Shown here: positions 25,326-34,785 of the stretch, piece by piece
Layout: the number at the start of each line of letters is the position of its first letter
Position numbering within the stretch: position 1 is the first letter of the stretch
Assembly (NCBI GenBank): GCA_030386295.1
Contig: JANQAO010000003.1
Span: 298,114 to 362,113 of the forward strand
Source of the DNA: Candidatus Persebacteraceae bacterium Df01
GTDB lineage: Bacteria; Pseudomonadota; Gammaproteobacteria; Tethybacterales; Persebacteraceae
Length of the DNA: 64,000 bases
Direction of reading: 5' to 3'
Translations under genes and position numbers: made by a program
Notes under the pieces: model-generated
Seen by the model: the letters and a program-made list of their open reading frames with translations, nothing else
What the model was told of the DNA's origin: nothing
Databases searched by the model: none

Positions 25326-25895
25326 TTATATTGGCATAGAAAAATATCGTTTTTCAAAGTGCATTAACGCAGTGCCAAAATTGCCAGCGGCACGATAAAA
25401 GTCGCTTGCTGCCTGCGCGCTCACATCTTCAAAAAATATTTCTATCCATTTAGATAAGTGCGCGTCAAATATTTTTTTTTGTCGCGCAAAAGCATCAGGA
25501 CGAGACTCGGCACATAATAGTGCCATCAGCTCACACAGTACCGCAGCATGATCTTCCGGTTCAACAACATTTTTTTGCCTAGTAATTCCCAACATATCTA
25601 GATCATTTCGCAGCAGTACCAACGGTTTTTCCATCATACTGCCAGTTATGTGCCAAGAGCCATATGGCACCACTTTACCGCGTCCTAACCCGATAAATAA
25701 TTCATGATAGTCATCTGCCAAATTTTCGTCAGTAGTAGCAGCAACGATTAATGCTGATAATGTTTTTGCGCAATCATCATTAGCCTCCGGCTTAGGAAGA
25801 GTAGCTATATCGTTTAATAAGCTCAAATCCGGAGGCGCCCGCAGCACAGCAGCCAGTAAAGCATAACTATTTGCGCGAGCCCCCTCTTCCGACAT
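25326..25895 (-). CDS. TorD/DmsD-like redox enzyme chaperone
   Basis: A 189-residue all-helical protein of the TorD/NarJ superfamily. These chaperones bind the twin-arginine leader of molybdoenzymes and help cofactor insertion. Visible features are the LADDYHELFIGLGRGKVVPYGS block (the Y-x-x-LF-G-G-P-YxS signature) at about residues 59-80 and EPEDHAAVLCELMALL, a variant of the E-P-x-D-H motif. It is the last gene of the fdh operon and overlaps the ferredoxin gene by one base, so its client is very likely the FdhA protein. Confidence 0.85.
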   Translation of the reverse strand: MSEEGARANSYALLAAVLRAPPDLSLLNDIATLPKPEANDDCAKTLSALIVAATTDENLADDYHELFIGLGRGKVVPYGSWHITGSMMEKPLVLLRNDLDMLGITRQKNVVEPEDHAAVLCELMALLCAESRPDAFARQKKIFDAHLSKWIEIFFEDVSAQAASDFYRAAGNFGTALMHFEKRYFSMPI

Positions 25896-27412
25896 TAACC
25901 GCCCTTACCGTCAAACATATCGCGCACTCGGCACTCCTCACACAAACGCAATCGACGCTGAGATTTTTCGTCTTGAAACATCCAATGAGATTTTAATTTT
26001 TCTTCAATCCGCCCAACAATACGCTCAGTGGCAAAAGGCTTACTGCATTCCAGACACAGTAACGGCTTGTCTTCGTTAAGCAAGCGTGCCTGCCGCCGCA
26101 AACCAGAATCAACAAGCAAGCGAGGCTTGAGTGTGATAGCATTTTCCGGACACGCTACCTCACATAGACCACACTGTACGCAATTTTCTTCTACAAATAG
26201 CAACCGTGGCGTGGTCCCACCAGCGCGAACTGCTGACACCGGACATGCTCCAGCACAGGCCATACACAGCGTACATTTTTTGGCATTTACGGTGATTTCA
26301 CCAAACATTGCCCCCATCGGCAGATCAATGGGCAAATCTACGACTGCCGGAGCGGCGGTTAACAAATGATTAAATGCCATAAAAAACATACGTCGTTTTT
26401 CATTATCAGGAGCGAAACTTGCAGGTGCCGCTAATGCAGTATGCGCTTCCGCCGTTATGTCAGAAACGTTTTCTAACACGGTAACCGCACAACGATAGCC
26501 CAAAGCGTCCAATATTATTTTCACAATGTGTTGTTGCTCCTGAGCCAGTGCCGCCAGCCTTGTGTTATCGGCATACAGAAAAACATGCGCTGCACCATAA
26601 GCCAGTGCGCACAGCCATATTTCCAACCCAATGGCACCGACTTCTTCCACTGCAATAGGTAACACCTCTGGCGCCAGTTTTGCAGCACGAATATCGGCAG
26701 CACAGTCTGCCGCATAAAACAACAATGTCGGCGCTCCACTATCATGTTTGCCGTAGGCAGTAATAGCTGCTCGCAATGCCTGCAGCGTGTCTTGCGGTGG
26801 CGGATAAGCATAGCGCATAGCACCACTGGGACAAGTCATCACGCAGCCGCCACAACCTTGGCATAAATAAGAATTAACTTCTACTTTATCGCCTACCGAT
26901 ACAATTGCTCCCGTAGGACAAGCGTCAAGACAGCGAGTGCACCCCGTTTTACCATTTGCTCCGTGCGCACACAATGACTTCTGATATTGAAAATATCGCG
27001 GCTTATGAAAAGTTCCGCGCATATCAAGCACCTGCTGTAGCGCCTCTTGACCCGATTGTGCCATGGAAAAATACCCCAAAGGCAGCGTGGTCAGCGTCGG
27101 ATTAACCATCTGCACAAGTGGTGGTGAGAAAAAATCCAACACCGAGTCGACGGTTATGTTTTGTTCTCCCTGCTGAATAACAAAAGCACCTAAATGACCG
27201 TTAATCGAACGAATTTCGCTATCAGTGTTACCAATAATTACAGTTGACGATAATTCTGGTGGTAGATTGGAAGCGGCGTTCTCGGCTTCCTCTACCGCCT
27301 CTGCCGGCGCGACAATACCAATACGCCCGCGCGATACGAATTCCACTAAATCGGTGGGAGCCGGACGAACCAACGCTAAAGCATCCATCGCGGCGCGATA
27401 GGCAGCAGTCAT
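25895..27412 (-). CDS. 4Fe-4S ferredoxin of the fdh operon
   Basis: A 505-residue iron-sulfur protein. Two dicluster-type ferredoxin domains are visible: the first with CTRCLDACPTGA and CQGCGGCVMTCPSGA (about residues 168-210), the second with CTLCMACAGACPVSA and CVQCGLCEVACPENA (about 380-430). A further Cys pair, CLECSKPF, and a C-terminal CEECRVRDMF lie beyond. Similar long ferredoxins stand in the formate dehydrogenase operons of Betaproteobacteria; their exact electron-transfer role is not settled. It overlaps both neighbours. Confidence 0.88.
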   Translation of the reverse strand: MTAAYRAAMDALALVRPAPTDLVEFVSRGRIGIVAPAEAVEEAENAASNLPPELSSTVIIGNTDSEIRSINGHLGAFVIQQGEQNITVDSVLDFFSPPLVQMVNPTLTTLPLGYFSMAQSGQEALQQVLDMRGTFHKPRYFQYQKSLCAHGANGKTGCTRCLDACPTGAIVSVGDKVEVNSYLCQGCGGCVMTCPSGAMRYAYPPPQDTLQALRAAITAYGKHDSGAPTLLFYAADCAADIRAAKLAPEVLPIAVEEVGAIGLEIWLCALAYGAAHVFLYADNTRLAALAQEQQHIVKIILDALGYRCAVTVLENVSDITAEAHTALAAPASFAPDNEKRRMFFMAFNHLLTAAPAVVDLPIDLPMGAMFGEITVNAKKCTLCMACAGACPVSAVRAGGTTPRLLFVEENCVQCGLCEVACPENAITLKPRLLVDSGLRRQARLLNEDKPLLCLECSKPFATERIVGRIEEKLKSHWMFQDEKSQRRLRLCEECRVRDMFDGKGG

Positions 27413-27942
27413 ATTGTTCGCTCGCTTTCATTTGTCTCACTGGTTGTCTCATCTACCTCGCCGACATCAATCGTCTCAACATCATCGCTCGTATCGTCTT
27501 CAAAATCCAGGTTAGCGTCACTACTTGTTGGCGACGCCTCCTCTTTCGCTTGCATCTCGTCATAACGCGCCCTCCAACGGCGATATTCGGCAGTAATCAC
27601 ATCACCAAGCGGTTGAAAAGCTGTGAAATCATCATCATAATCATCTAGTCCATCACGCACGTTAAAACGCTCGGACAGAAAAATTTTGCGAAAAGCTTTA
27701 CGCTTAAGTGCATCACTAACTCCAGAAGACATAAACGGGCTGATATTGCTATCCGATTGCAGTGACTCTACTAACGGCATATCATCATCGGTCAGCGGCG
27801 GTATTTCGTTCACCTCCGTTGCTTCTGCACTCTCAGCCGTTAACGGAACCTGTTCTGCTTCACGTTTGCGACGCGACCAGCGAGAAAAAACACTTTCTTC
27901 TTTCAGCTCCTCCGGCGACGCGATTTTATTTTCACTTGTCAT
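27409..27942 (-). CDS. DUF3306 protein
   Basis: A 177-residue acidic protein. FSRWSRRKREAEQ near the N-terminus and LTDDDMPLVESLQSDSNISP with FLSERFNVRDGLDDYDDDFT are the signature of DUF3306, a family found almost only in formate dehydrogenase operons. No membrane segment or cofactor motif is seen. The acidic C-terminal third is of low complexity. I start at the ATG at 27942; the frame is open further upstream but that part overlaps the previous gene. Function unknown; the context suggests assembly of formate dehydrogenase. Confidence 0.85.
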   Translation of the reverse strand: MTSENKIASPEELKEESVFSRWSRRKREAEQVPLTAESAEATEVNEIPPLTDDDMPLVESLQSDSNISPFMSSGVSDALKRKAFRKIFLSERFNVRDGLDDYDDDFTAFQPLGDVITAEYRRWRARYDEMQAKEEASPTSSDANLDFEDDTSDDVETIDVGEVDETTSETNESERTI

Positions 27943-28397
27943 ATGCGTCGCCGCACTTTTTTGGGTTGAGGTTGGTAATATTTGACGACAAATTGCTCCA
28001 ATATTGTACCCAGCCAAACCGGCAAAGGAGTGGCAAAAACCCTGTCATCGACTTCACCATGTCCTGCCGCCTCTTCTCCAGAAGCAGTGACACGTATAGG
28101 CTCCGTACCACTTCCCTCCTCCTCACGGCAAATTACAAATAGCTGCGGGTGAGGGCTACTTAAATTTGCCCAGTAGCTTTCAGCTGATTCTTTTTGCAAT
28201 ACCAGTGGTATTCCATGCCAAACAGCTATTCGTTGATTATCGTCACTCTGCTGTAATACTTCGTGGCGTACTATTAGCGACGGCGAGCGCGCTAAACCGA
28301 TTAATTCCGCTTTTTCATATTGCCACCCATTCATCGTTGCTGGACAAAACGCCAATGTCACTGACAAAGGAATAGTTTCACCAAGAGACGGCATCAT
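27939..28397 (-). CDS. DUF3305 protein
   Basis: A protein of about 152 residues. The stretch IPLSVTLAFCPATMNGWQYE, then LIGLARSPS, and a tail with TPLPVWLGTILEQFVVKYYQ match the DUF3305 layout, whose members stand beside DUF3306 in fdh operons. The start is uncertain: I use the ATG at 28397 because family similarity begins there; an open frame reaches 28550 inside the cytochrome gene. It overlaps the DUF3306 gene by four bases. Role unknown; probably a maturation factor. Confidence 0.75.
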   Translation of the reverse strand: MMPSLGETIPLSVTLAFCPATMNGWQYEKAELIGLARSPSLIVRHEVLQQSDDNQRIAVWHGIPLVLQKESAESYWANLSSPHPQLFVICREEEGSGTEPIRVTASGEEAAGHGEVDDRVFATPLPVWLGTILEQFVVKYYQPQPKKVRRRI

Positions 28398-28497
28398 TTT
28401 TTTGTCGTCAAGGTCAAACTCACTATCATAAAACCATTTTGTAGATGCTCCAGAAAAATTTAGTGGTTGACAATAAAAATTGTCGTTTAACAACACA

Positions 28498-29535
28498 TTA
28501 ATTTTTTTCAGCAACCGGTTCTTCAGCAACCGAAGATGAAGACGACTCATTGCCTCCTTGTTTCATTTCTTCCAACCACAAGTCATGATGTTGCTCAGCC
28601 CATTCTTCACTCACGTAGCCAGTTGTCATACCTTCTAACGCGCCTTCAGTACCTAATGTGCCAATATAAATATGTCCTAGAGCAACGGCTATCCAACCGA
28701 TAGACAAAACTGCATGAATAATATTGGCGATTTGCATAGTCTCTCGCCCTTGTTGAAAATTCGTAAAATCCATTATCAAACCACTCGCACACGCGGCAAC
28801 GCCAACAGTGCTGATAAGCCAAAACCAAATTTTTTCGCCACCATTCATACGACCGGCATGAGGGTGTGCGCCGTCGCCAAATAAACCACCCCATTTTTTG
28901 AGCCATTCCCAATCTTCCGGCTTAAATATATTGTGGCGCATCCACAATACAATCAATACAGCTAACAATACCGAAAACAGTGGCCCTAGATAATTGTGCA
29001 CATCTTTGGCTAACGAGGCATAGGCAGCAAAGGCATCTTTACCCACAATAGGAATTAGTAACGCTCGACCAAACAGTAAGCTAAGACCAGTAATCGCCAA
29101 TACAATAAACAAAAATGCTACCGAAAAATGCAACGCTCGCTCATAAGCTTTCCAGCGCAATACTTTGCGTCCAGAAAGCGGCTTAGTAACCTTTTTTTTT
29201 CCCTTCAAGAAATGAAACAGCACCAACATAGAAAAAACAACTAATAATAGCCATGGCATAAAATTTGCCACCCAACCATTACGAATACGCCGCCAATCTT
29301 GACCTCCGTCATTGATTAATACTCCCGCTTCGCGCCCTTGCGCAGTGGTGTAGCCCTCGTTGCTTTGTCGCACTTCACGCCAATAATCAGCGCGAGGATT
29401 ATTATCTGTAAATTCTGCCGCCGTTGCCGCACCATCAGTTAGCAATAAACCAGAAAATGGCACCAACAACGATAGCGAAAAGATAAAAACTAATGAATAA
29501 ACGGCAATGCGCTGCCGGCGTTTTATTGATGACAT
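28498..29535 (-). CDS. formate dehydrogenase cytochrome b subunit
   Basis: A 345-residue membrane subunit (gamma) that takes electrons from the beta subunit and reduces quinone. There are hydrophobic segments near residues 11-33, 93-110, 135-155, 190-212 and 235-280. The N-terminal signal-like segment is followed by a periplasmic part (GRAGVLINDGGQDWRRIRNG) that is typical of this long form. His candidates for heme binding are in ALHFSVAF, VHNYLGPLF and IIHAVLSIG. It lies between the small lipoprotein and DUF3305 genes. The C-terminal Ser/Glu tail is of low complexity. Confidence 0.9.
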   Translation of the reverse strand: MSSIKRRQRIAVYSLVFIFSLSLLVPFSGLLLTDGAATAAEFTDNNPRADYWREVRQSNEGYTTAQGREAGVLINDGGQDWRRIRNGWVANFMPWLLLVVFSMLVLFHFLKGKKKVTKPLSGRKVLRWKAYERALHFSVAFLFIVLAITGLSLLFGRALLIPIVGKDAFAAYASLAKDVHNYLGPLFSVLLAVLIVLWMRHNIFKPEDWEWLKKWGGLFGDGAHPHAGRMNGGEKIWFWLISTVGVAACASGLIMDFTNFQQGRETMQIANIIHAVLSIGWIAVALGHIYIGTLGTEGALEGMTTGYVSEEWAEQHHDLWLEEMKQGGNESSSSSVAEEPVAEKN

Positions 29536-29547
29536 AACGAATTTTCC

Positions 29548-29754
29548 TTATCGGTCGGTTTGCACTGTTTTAAACCGCTCTCGTAATGCTGCCAGTTGAT
29601 CATCATTGGGTTGCATAACAGCAGTAGAGTCAGTTTTTCCTTTGTATTGACCGGGCTCGTGAATTTTTACATCAGAAGACTCGTAACACCCTGAAAGCAA
29701 CAAGGCAAACGACAACATAAAAATATTACGCCAAGCGACCATGACCAGTCTCAT
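29548..29754 (-). CDS. small lipoprotein of the fdh operon
   Basis: A 68-residue protein with a signal peptide ending in the lipobox LLSGC (Cys near residue 23), then a short polar tail of about 45 residues. Its ATG overlaps the fdhB stop by one base (TAATG), so translation is coupled. Short lipoproteins occur at this position in related operons; function unknown. A second ATG four codons on is possible. Confidence 0.75.
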   Translation of the reverse strand: MRLVMVAWRNIFMLSFALLLSGCYESSDVKIHEPGQYKGKTDSTAVMQPNDDQLAALRERFKTVQTDR

Positions 29755-30350
29755 TAGCTTTGATTGTCGCCATAAGCTTTATCCCAACCCCAAGTTTGTG
29801 GGCGACCGCTGCGCTTTAAACTACGTTGGCGAAAAATATCAGCTACTTCGTCACCATCACCAGCAAGTAAAGCCTTGGTTGCACACATTTCAGCGCACAA
29901 TGGTAATTTACCCTCTGCTAGACGATTACGTCCGTATTTTTCCACTTCAGCTGCTGAATGATCATCTTCAGGCCCGCCTGCACAAAAAGTGCATTTGTCC
30001 ATTTTGCCGCGCACACCAAAAGCCTCTTCCTGCGGATATTGTGGTGCGCCAAAAGGACAGGCGTACAAGCAATATCCACAACCGATACATTGGTCTTTGT
30101 CGTGCAGCACAACGCCATCGGCAGTTGTATAAAAACAATCTACCGGACACACCGCCGCGCAAGGAGCGTCTGTGCAATGCATACAGGCGACCGAAACGGA
30201 TTTTTCCTTTTCTTCCTCGCCATCAGCAATCGTTACCACTCGGCGACGATTGACTCCCCACGGCACGTCGTGCTCGTTTTTACAAGCTGTTACGCAACCG
30301 TTGCATTCTATGCACCGCTCAGAATCACATAAAAATTTCATTCTTGCCAT
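29754..30350 (-). CDS. formate dehydrogenase iron-sulfur subunit
   Basis: A 198-residue beta subunit that carries four [4Fe-4S] clusters and links the catalytic subunit to cytochrome b. Cys groups are CIECNGCVTACKNEH (about residues 14-28), CMHCTDAPCAAVCPVDCF, CIGCGYCLYACPFGAP, and CTFCAG with a later CAEMCATKAL. Length fits the soluble-domain form without a membrane helix. It lies 18 bases after the catalytic gene and overlaps the next. Confidence 0.92.
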   Translation of the reverse strand: MARMKFLCDSERCIECNGCVTACKNEHDVPWGVNRRRVVTIADGEEEKEKSVSVACMHCTDAPCAAVCPVDCFYTTADGVVLHDKDQCIGCGYCLYACPFGAPQYPQEEAFGVRGKMDKCTFCAGGPEDDHSAAEVEKYGRNRLAEGKLPLCAEMCATKALLAGDGDEVADIFRQRSLKRSGRPQTWGWDKAYGDNQS

Positions 30351-30368
30351 GATGTTCTCCTTTGACGA

Positions 30369-33242
30369 TTACGCCGCATCAATACGGCACAAAGATGCTT
30401 TGGTTTCTTGCATCTGTGTGACCGAATCGTAACCATAAGTAAAAATTGTGTTGCATGCTTCGCCACGCACATAGGGGGCAGCGCCTTCGGGATATTTATC
30501 CAACAAATCTTTACCCTGAAACCAGCCGCCAAAATGGAACGGCGTGAACACTACATTGCGTTCCACCCGTGGTGTGATAAAAGCCGCCACCTTAATACGG
30601 GCACCTTCTGGACCTTCCATCCACACCATTTGTCCGTTTTTGATTCCCAAGTCATTGGCATTTGCAGGATTAATTTCCACAAACATTTGCTGTTGTAGCT
30701 CTGCCAGCCAGCGGTTGGAGCGAGATTCTTCACCACCTCCTTCATATTCCACCAATCGCCCACTGGTGTGTACCAATGGATAACGAGCAGCATGGTCGGT
30801 GCTTTGTACAGACTGGTAGCGCGTCGGCAACCGATAAAACGAACGCCGATCTTCGTAAGTGGGATATTTTTGCACCAAATCACGACGCGGCGAATATAAC
30901 GGCTCACGGTGAATCGGTACCGGATCAGGAAACGTCCACACCACAGCTCGTGCCTTAGCATTACCAAACGGTGGCGCACCATGATTAATTGAAACCCGCT
31001 GAATACCGCCAGATAAATCTGTCTTCCAATTTTTTCCCTCAGCAGCAACTTTTTCGTCAGGTGTTAGCTCGTCCCACCACCCCAGTTGCTTGAGCATGTC
31101 AGCGGTAAATTCGGGATGACCGTCGCGGATTTCTGATCCGAGCGGATAAGAATCTTCAGCCAGTAAGTTAACGCCTTCACGTTCAACACCAAAACGTGCA
31201 CGAAATGCCAAACCGCCTTCCGCCACCTTTTTACTAGTATCGTAAAGAATAGGCGTTCCCGGATGTTTATTTTCTGGCGTTCCCCAGCAGGGCCAAGGCA
31301 TACCATAGTATTCACCATCCAATGGACCGCCTTCCGCACGCAAAGTGGTTTTGTTAAATGTACCGCGATTCTCGGCGTGTTCACGCAAGCGCTCTGGACT
31401 TTGACCGGTATAACCTATCGTCCACATGCCGCGATTAAATTCACGCGTAATGTCTTCAATTAACGGCTCTTCATCATTAACTTTAATATTGACAAAAAGC
31501 TCTTTATCAAAGCCTAATTTTTTAGCAAATTTTTGCATGATGATTTGGTCAGGTTTTGACTCAAATAACGGCTCTATTACCTTGTCACGCCATTGTATGG
31601 AGCGGTTGGACGCTGTTACTGAACCGTAAGTTTCAAACTGCGTACACGCCGGTAGCAAATAAGTATTGTCAGTGCGATCATTCATCACCGCCGCATGAGT
31701 CGGATAAGGATCAACGATGACCAACGTATCCAATTTTTCCATCGCTTCTTTCATATCTAAGCCGCGAGTTTGGCTGTTAACAGCGTGTCCCCACAGTACC
31801 ACAGCGCGGAAATTATCTTTTTGAGCAATATTTTCCTTATCTTCCAAAATTCCATCAACCCACCGCGATACCGGAATACCCTTAGTATTCATTGGTGATT
31901 TATCACCTTCGTACGGAGTGGAATCAAAACGCTTTTGCAACCACTCATAATCTACATCCCACACGCGAGCCCAATGCTTCCATGCCCCCACCGACAAACC
32001 ATAGTAGCCGGGTAATGTATGTGACAATATACCCAAGTCGGTGGCACCTTGCACATTGTCGTGACCGCGAAAAATATTAGCACCACCACCAGAAACACCA
32101 ATATTGCCCAGTGCAAGCTGCAACACACAGTAAGCACGAGTGTTATTGTTACCGACAGTGTGTTGGGTACCACCCATGCACCAGACAATAGTACCGGGAC
32201 GATTTTCTGCCAAAATCTTAGCTGCCTCTCGTACGGCGGCTTCAGAGGCACCGGTAACATTTTCCACCTCATCCGGCGTCCACTTAGCAACTTCATTGCG
32301 AATGTCATCCATGCCATACACACGCTGCTGAATGTAACTAGAGTCTTCCCATTTATTTTCAAAAATATGCCACAGCATGCCCCATATCAAAGGCACATCA
32401 GTGCCCGGGCGTAACCGCACATATAAATCAGAATGCGCTGCCGTTCGAGTATAGCGCGGATCACAAACGATTATTTTGGCGCCGTTTTCTTTACCTCGCA
32501 AAATGTGTTGCATAGCGACAGGATGAGCCTCGGCAGCATTAGAACCAATAAAAAATATTGCCTTGGCGTTATGCATATCATTGTACGAATTAGTCATAGC
32601 ACCATAGCCCCATGTGTTGGCAACGCCAGCAACTGTAGTGGAATGACAAATCCGCGCCTGATGGTCTACATTATTAGTTCCCCAAAACGCGGCAAATTTA
32701 CGAAACAGATAAGCTTGCTCATTGCTAAATTTTGCCGAGCCCAGCCAAAATACTGAATCCGGACCAGATTCTTCGCGTATCTGCAACATTTTGTCGCCGA
32801 TTTCATTTATCGCTTCATCCCACGACAACCGTTTCCATTTACCGCCTTCCAACTTCATCGGGTATTTAAGCCGCCGTTCACCGTGACCATGTTCGCGCAC
32901 CGATGCACCTTTAGCGCAGTGTCCACCTAAATTAAAAGGAGAATCATAGTCCGGTTCCTGTCCGGTCCAGATACCATTTTGCACTTCGGCGATAACTCCA
33001 CACCCGACAGAACAGTGCGTGCAAACTGAACGACGAATTTCGACCGGCGCGCCAAGATTTTCAATTCGGGCGTCAGCACGTGCTTCCAACATTTTGGGAG
33101 TCACCGCTAATGCCGCACCACCGAGCGCCGTTAAACCGGAGCGATGCAAAAATTCACGGCGGGTAATTGCATCTCCGACCAGTGCGTGGATTGCAGATGT
33201 GGTTGTTTTAGGATTAGCGTCCGTTTTTGTTAGTTTAGCCAT
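30369..33242 (-). CDS. formate dehydrogenase catalytic subunit (Cys form)
   Basis: A 957-residue Mo/W-bis-MGD formate dehydrogenase that oxidises formate to CO2. A twin-arginine leader (ITRREFLHRSGLTALGG, about residues 26-42) sends it to the periplasmic side. The [4Fe-4S] motif is CTHCSVGCG (about 74-82) with CAKGA at 109. The active-site stretch ARICHSTTVAG has Cys199 followed by His200; no in-frame TGA is present, so this is the Cys form, not the selenocysteine form of E. coli. The C-terminal molybdopterin domain has FHFGGWFQG. First of the three structural subunit genes. Confidence 0.93.
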   Translation of the reverse strand: MAKLTKTDANPKTTTSAIHALVGDAITRREFLHRSGLTALGGAALAVTPKMLEARADARIENLGAPVEIRRSVCTHCSVGCGVIAEVQNGIWTGQEPDYDSPFNLGGHCAKGASVREHGHGERRLKYPMKLEGGKWKRLSWDEAINEIGDKMLQIREESGPDSVFWLGSAKFSNEQAYLFRKFAAFWGTNNVDHQARICHSTTVAGVANTWGYGAMTNSYNDMHNAKAIFFIGSNAAEAHPVAMQHILRGKENGAKIIVCDPRYTRTAAHSDLYVRLRPGTDVPLIWGMLWHIFENKWEDSSYIQQRVYGMDDIRNEVAKWTPDEVENVTGASEAAVREAAKILAENRPGTIVWCMGGTQHTVGNNNTRAYCVLQLALGNIGVSGGGANIFRGHDNVQGATDLGILSHTLPGYYGLSVGAWKHWARVWDVDYEWLQKRFDSTPYEGDKSPMNTKGIPVSRWVDGILEDKENIAQKDNFRAVVLWGHAVNSQTRGLDMKEAMEKLDTLVIVDPYPTHAAVMNDRTDNTYLLPACTQFETYGSVTASNRSIQWRDKVIEPLFESKPDQIIMQKFAKKLGFDKELFVNIKVNDEEPLIEDITREFNRGMWTIGYTGQSPERLREHAENRGTFNKTTLRAEGGPLDGEYYGMPWPCWGTPENKHPGTPILYDTSKKVAEGGLAFRARFGVEREGVNLLAEDSYPLGSEIRDGHPEFTADMLKQLGWWDELTPDEKVAAEGKNWKTDLSGGIQRVSINHGAPPFGNAKARAVVWTFPDPVPIHREPLYSPRRDLVQKYPTYEDRRSFYRLPTRYQSVQSTDHAARYPLVHTSGRLVEYEGGGEESRSNRWLAELQQQMFVEINPANANDLGIKNGQMVWMEGPEGARIKVAAFITPRVERNVVFTPFHFGGWFQGKDLLDKYPEGAAPYVRGEACNTIFTYGYDSVTQMQETKASLCRIDAA

Positions 33243-33289
33243 TTGATATGCTCCATTTAAGTGCAGTTTGTATTGGACTATAAATAAAA

Positions 33290-33511
33290 TTAAACGCGCC
33301 GCGCACTGTCATAGTAACGGCGGATATGTTCAGTCTCGCGATATCCTTGATGCTTTTTGGCCTCTGGCAATGTAGACAATCGTCCCGCCGCTACTGCCTC
33401 TCCGGAGACTACAGACGCAGCCCCACCGGAAAGCAATGCTGCCTTTAAAAAGCCTCGCCTTGATATCGCCTCCTTATCGGTTTCGCTTGTCTGGCGAATA
33501 TTTTTTTTCAT
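33290..33511 (-). CDS. small twin-arginine protein before fdhA
   Basis: A 73-residue protein with a twin-arginine leader, ISRRGFLKAALLSGGAASVV, and a short tail (GYRETEHIRRYYDSARRV). Such small leader-bearing proteins stand at the head of many formate dehydrogenase operons; their role is not known. I choose the ATG at 33511 because AGAGAGG lies just upstream; the frame is open further, without similarity. It is the first gene of the operon, and the promoter must lie in 33512-33737. Confidence 0.8.
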   Translation of the reverse strand: MKKNIRQTSETDKEAISRRGFLKAALLSGGAASVVSGEAVAAGRLSTLPEAKKHQGYRETEHIRRYYDSARRV

Positions 33512-33737
33512 GATACTTCCTCTCTCTGAATTCATGATAGTTTCCCATAAACTAATTTCGGAAGTTATAACATAATTTTCATATGCAAACAAATCTTTAA
33601 CTCGGCAATATATATTTCCATTAGCAGAAAGACAAAAAGAACGGTACAAATAAAAAAATAGCGTCACCGGAATTTCACTTTATCTACCCTACTCTGCCGA
33701 AATTTGTTTGCATGTTTATGTTTTTTTTCTGCTAGAC

Positions 33738-33765
33738 TTGAAACTTCTTTTTTATTATCTATTAT
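33738..33765 (+). promoter_or_regulatory. sigma-70 type promoter of the Tmo-like operon
   Basis: TTGAAA (33738-33743) and TATTAT (33760-33765) with a 16-base spacer, 25 bases before the binding-protein ATG. Both boxes are close to consensus. Confidence 0.5.
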
Positions 33766-33790
33766 ATTTATCTACCATAGGACAAAAAAA

Positions 33791-34720
33791 ATGAAAAAAC
33801 TACTCACTATTGCGGTGCTGTCGTGTGCCTTATCAACTGTCGCACATGCCGATTCCGATGACCCCATCAAAATACCTATTCACAATTGGTCAAGCCAGAT
33901 TGTTGGCGCCTACATCGTCGGCAAAATTCTCAACGAGAACGGTCGCGAAGTGGAATTTGTACCTGCCGATAGCCAAGCAGTGTATCAATCCATGTGCGAA
34001 GGCGACATAGACTTAGTGCACGAAGTATGGGAAGGTGCATTTGGCGAAAACTTTGAAAAAGTTGTCGCCGAAGGTTGCGTAGTTGATGTTGCTACTCACG
34101 ATGCTAAAACTCGTGAAGAGTGGTGGTATCCAGATTACGTAGAAGAGCAATGCCCGGGTCTACCCGACTGGGAAGCACTCAACGCCTGTGCAGAAATATT
34201 TTCCACACCAGAAACTGCACCCAAAGGACGTTTTTTGGCAGGTCCTGCTGATTGGCTTAAAAACGATGACAAGCGAGTAAAAGGTCTCGGTATCAATTTT
34301 GAAGTCGTTAATGCCGGACAAGCCGCTGCGTTGTGGGCAGAACTCAAGTCTGCTTCCGATGCCAAACGTCCGATTGTGCTTTTCAACTGGACACCTAACT
34401 TCGTGGAAGCGCTCTATAAAGGTAAATTTATTGAGTTTCCAGAACATGGCGAAGGATGCACCACCGACCCATCTTGGGGCATTAACCCGAATGAGGTTTA
34501 CGACTGTGGCAACCCCAAAGGTGGCTACCTCAAAATCGGAGTATGGCAAGGCTTTGCCGACAAGTACCCCGAAGCCTATAAAGTGGTACAAAAAATCAAC
34601 TTCAACAATTTGGACGTAGCAGTGATGGCCAAATTGGTGGATATTGATGAAATGGAGCCGGAAGCTGCTGCCGAGATGTGGTTGCAAGAAAACGCCGGTA
34701 AGTGGAAGTCTTGGCTGTAA
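33791..34720 (+). CDS. TMAO/glycine betaine-type binding protein
   Basis: A 309-residue periplasmic binding protein of the ProX/OpuAC class (type II fold). The signal peptide (residues 1-20) ends AHA. Trp33 (IHNW), Trp80 (HEVWEG), Trp111-112 and Trp200 (FNW) supply the aromatic box expected for trimethylammonium ligands, and paired Cys (EEQC, NAC; EGC, YDC) resemble the disulfide-rich TMAO-binding TmoX. Given a tmm gene in the same window, TMAO is a likely ligand; glycine betaine or choline remain possible. AGGA precedes the ATG at 33791. Confidence 0.85.
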   Translation: MKKLLTIAVLSCALSTVAHADSDDPIKIPIHNWSSQIVGAYIVGKILNENGREVEFVPADSQAVYQSMCEGDIDLVHEVWEGAFGENFEKVVAEGCVVDVATHDAKTREEWWYPDYVEEQCPGLPDWEALNACAEIFSTPETAPKGRFLAGPADWLKNDDKRVKGLGINFEVVNAGQAAALWAELKSASDAKRPIVLFNWTPNFVEALYKGKFIEFPEHGEGCTTDPSWGINPNEVYDCGNPKGGYLKIGVWQGFADKYPEAYKVVQKINFNNLDVAVMAKLVDIDEMEPEAAAEMWLQENAGKWKSWL

Positions 34721-34750
34721 GCCACTTCACTATTAAATTTGTCTAAAAAA

Positions 34751-34776
34751 AAGGCGGCTTTATGCCGCCTTTTTTC
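34751..34776 (+). terminator. intrinsic terminator between binding protein and ATPase
   Basis: AAGGCGGC (34751-34758), loop TTTAT, GCCGCCTT (34764-34771) and a T-run to 34775. A strong stem followed by T. It may reduce, not abolish, transcription of the ATPase and permease, giving more binding protein than membrane parts. Confidence 0.85.
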
Positions 34777-34785
34777 AATCAAAAA

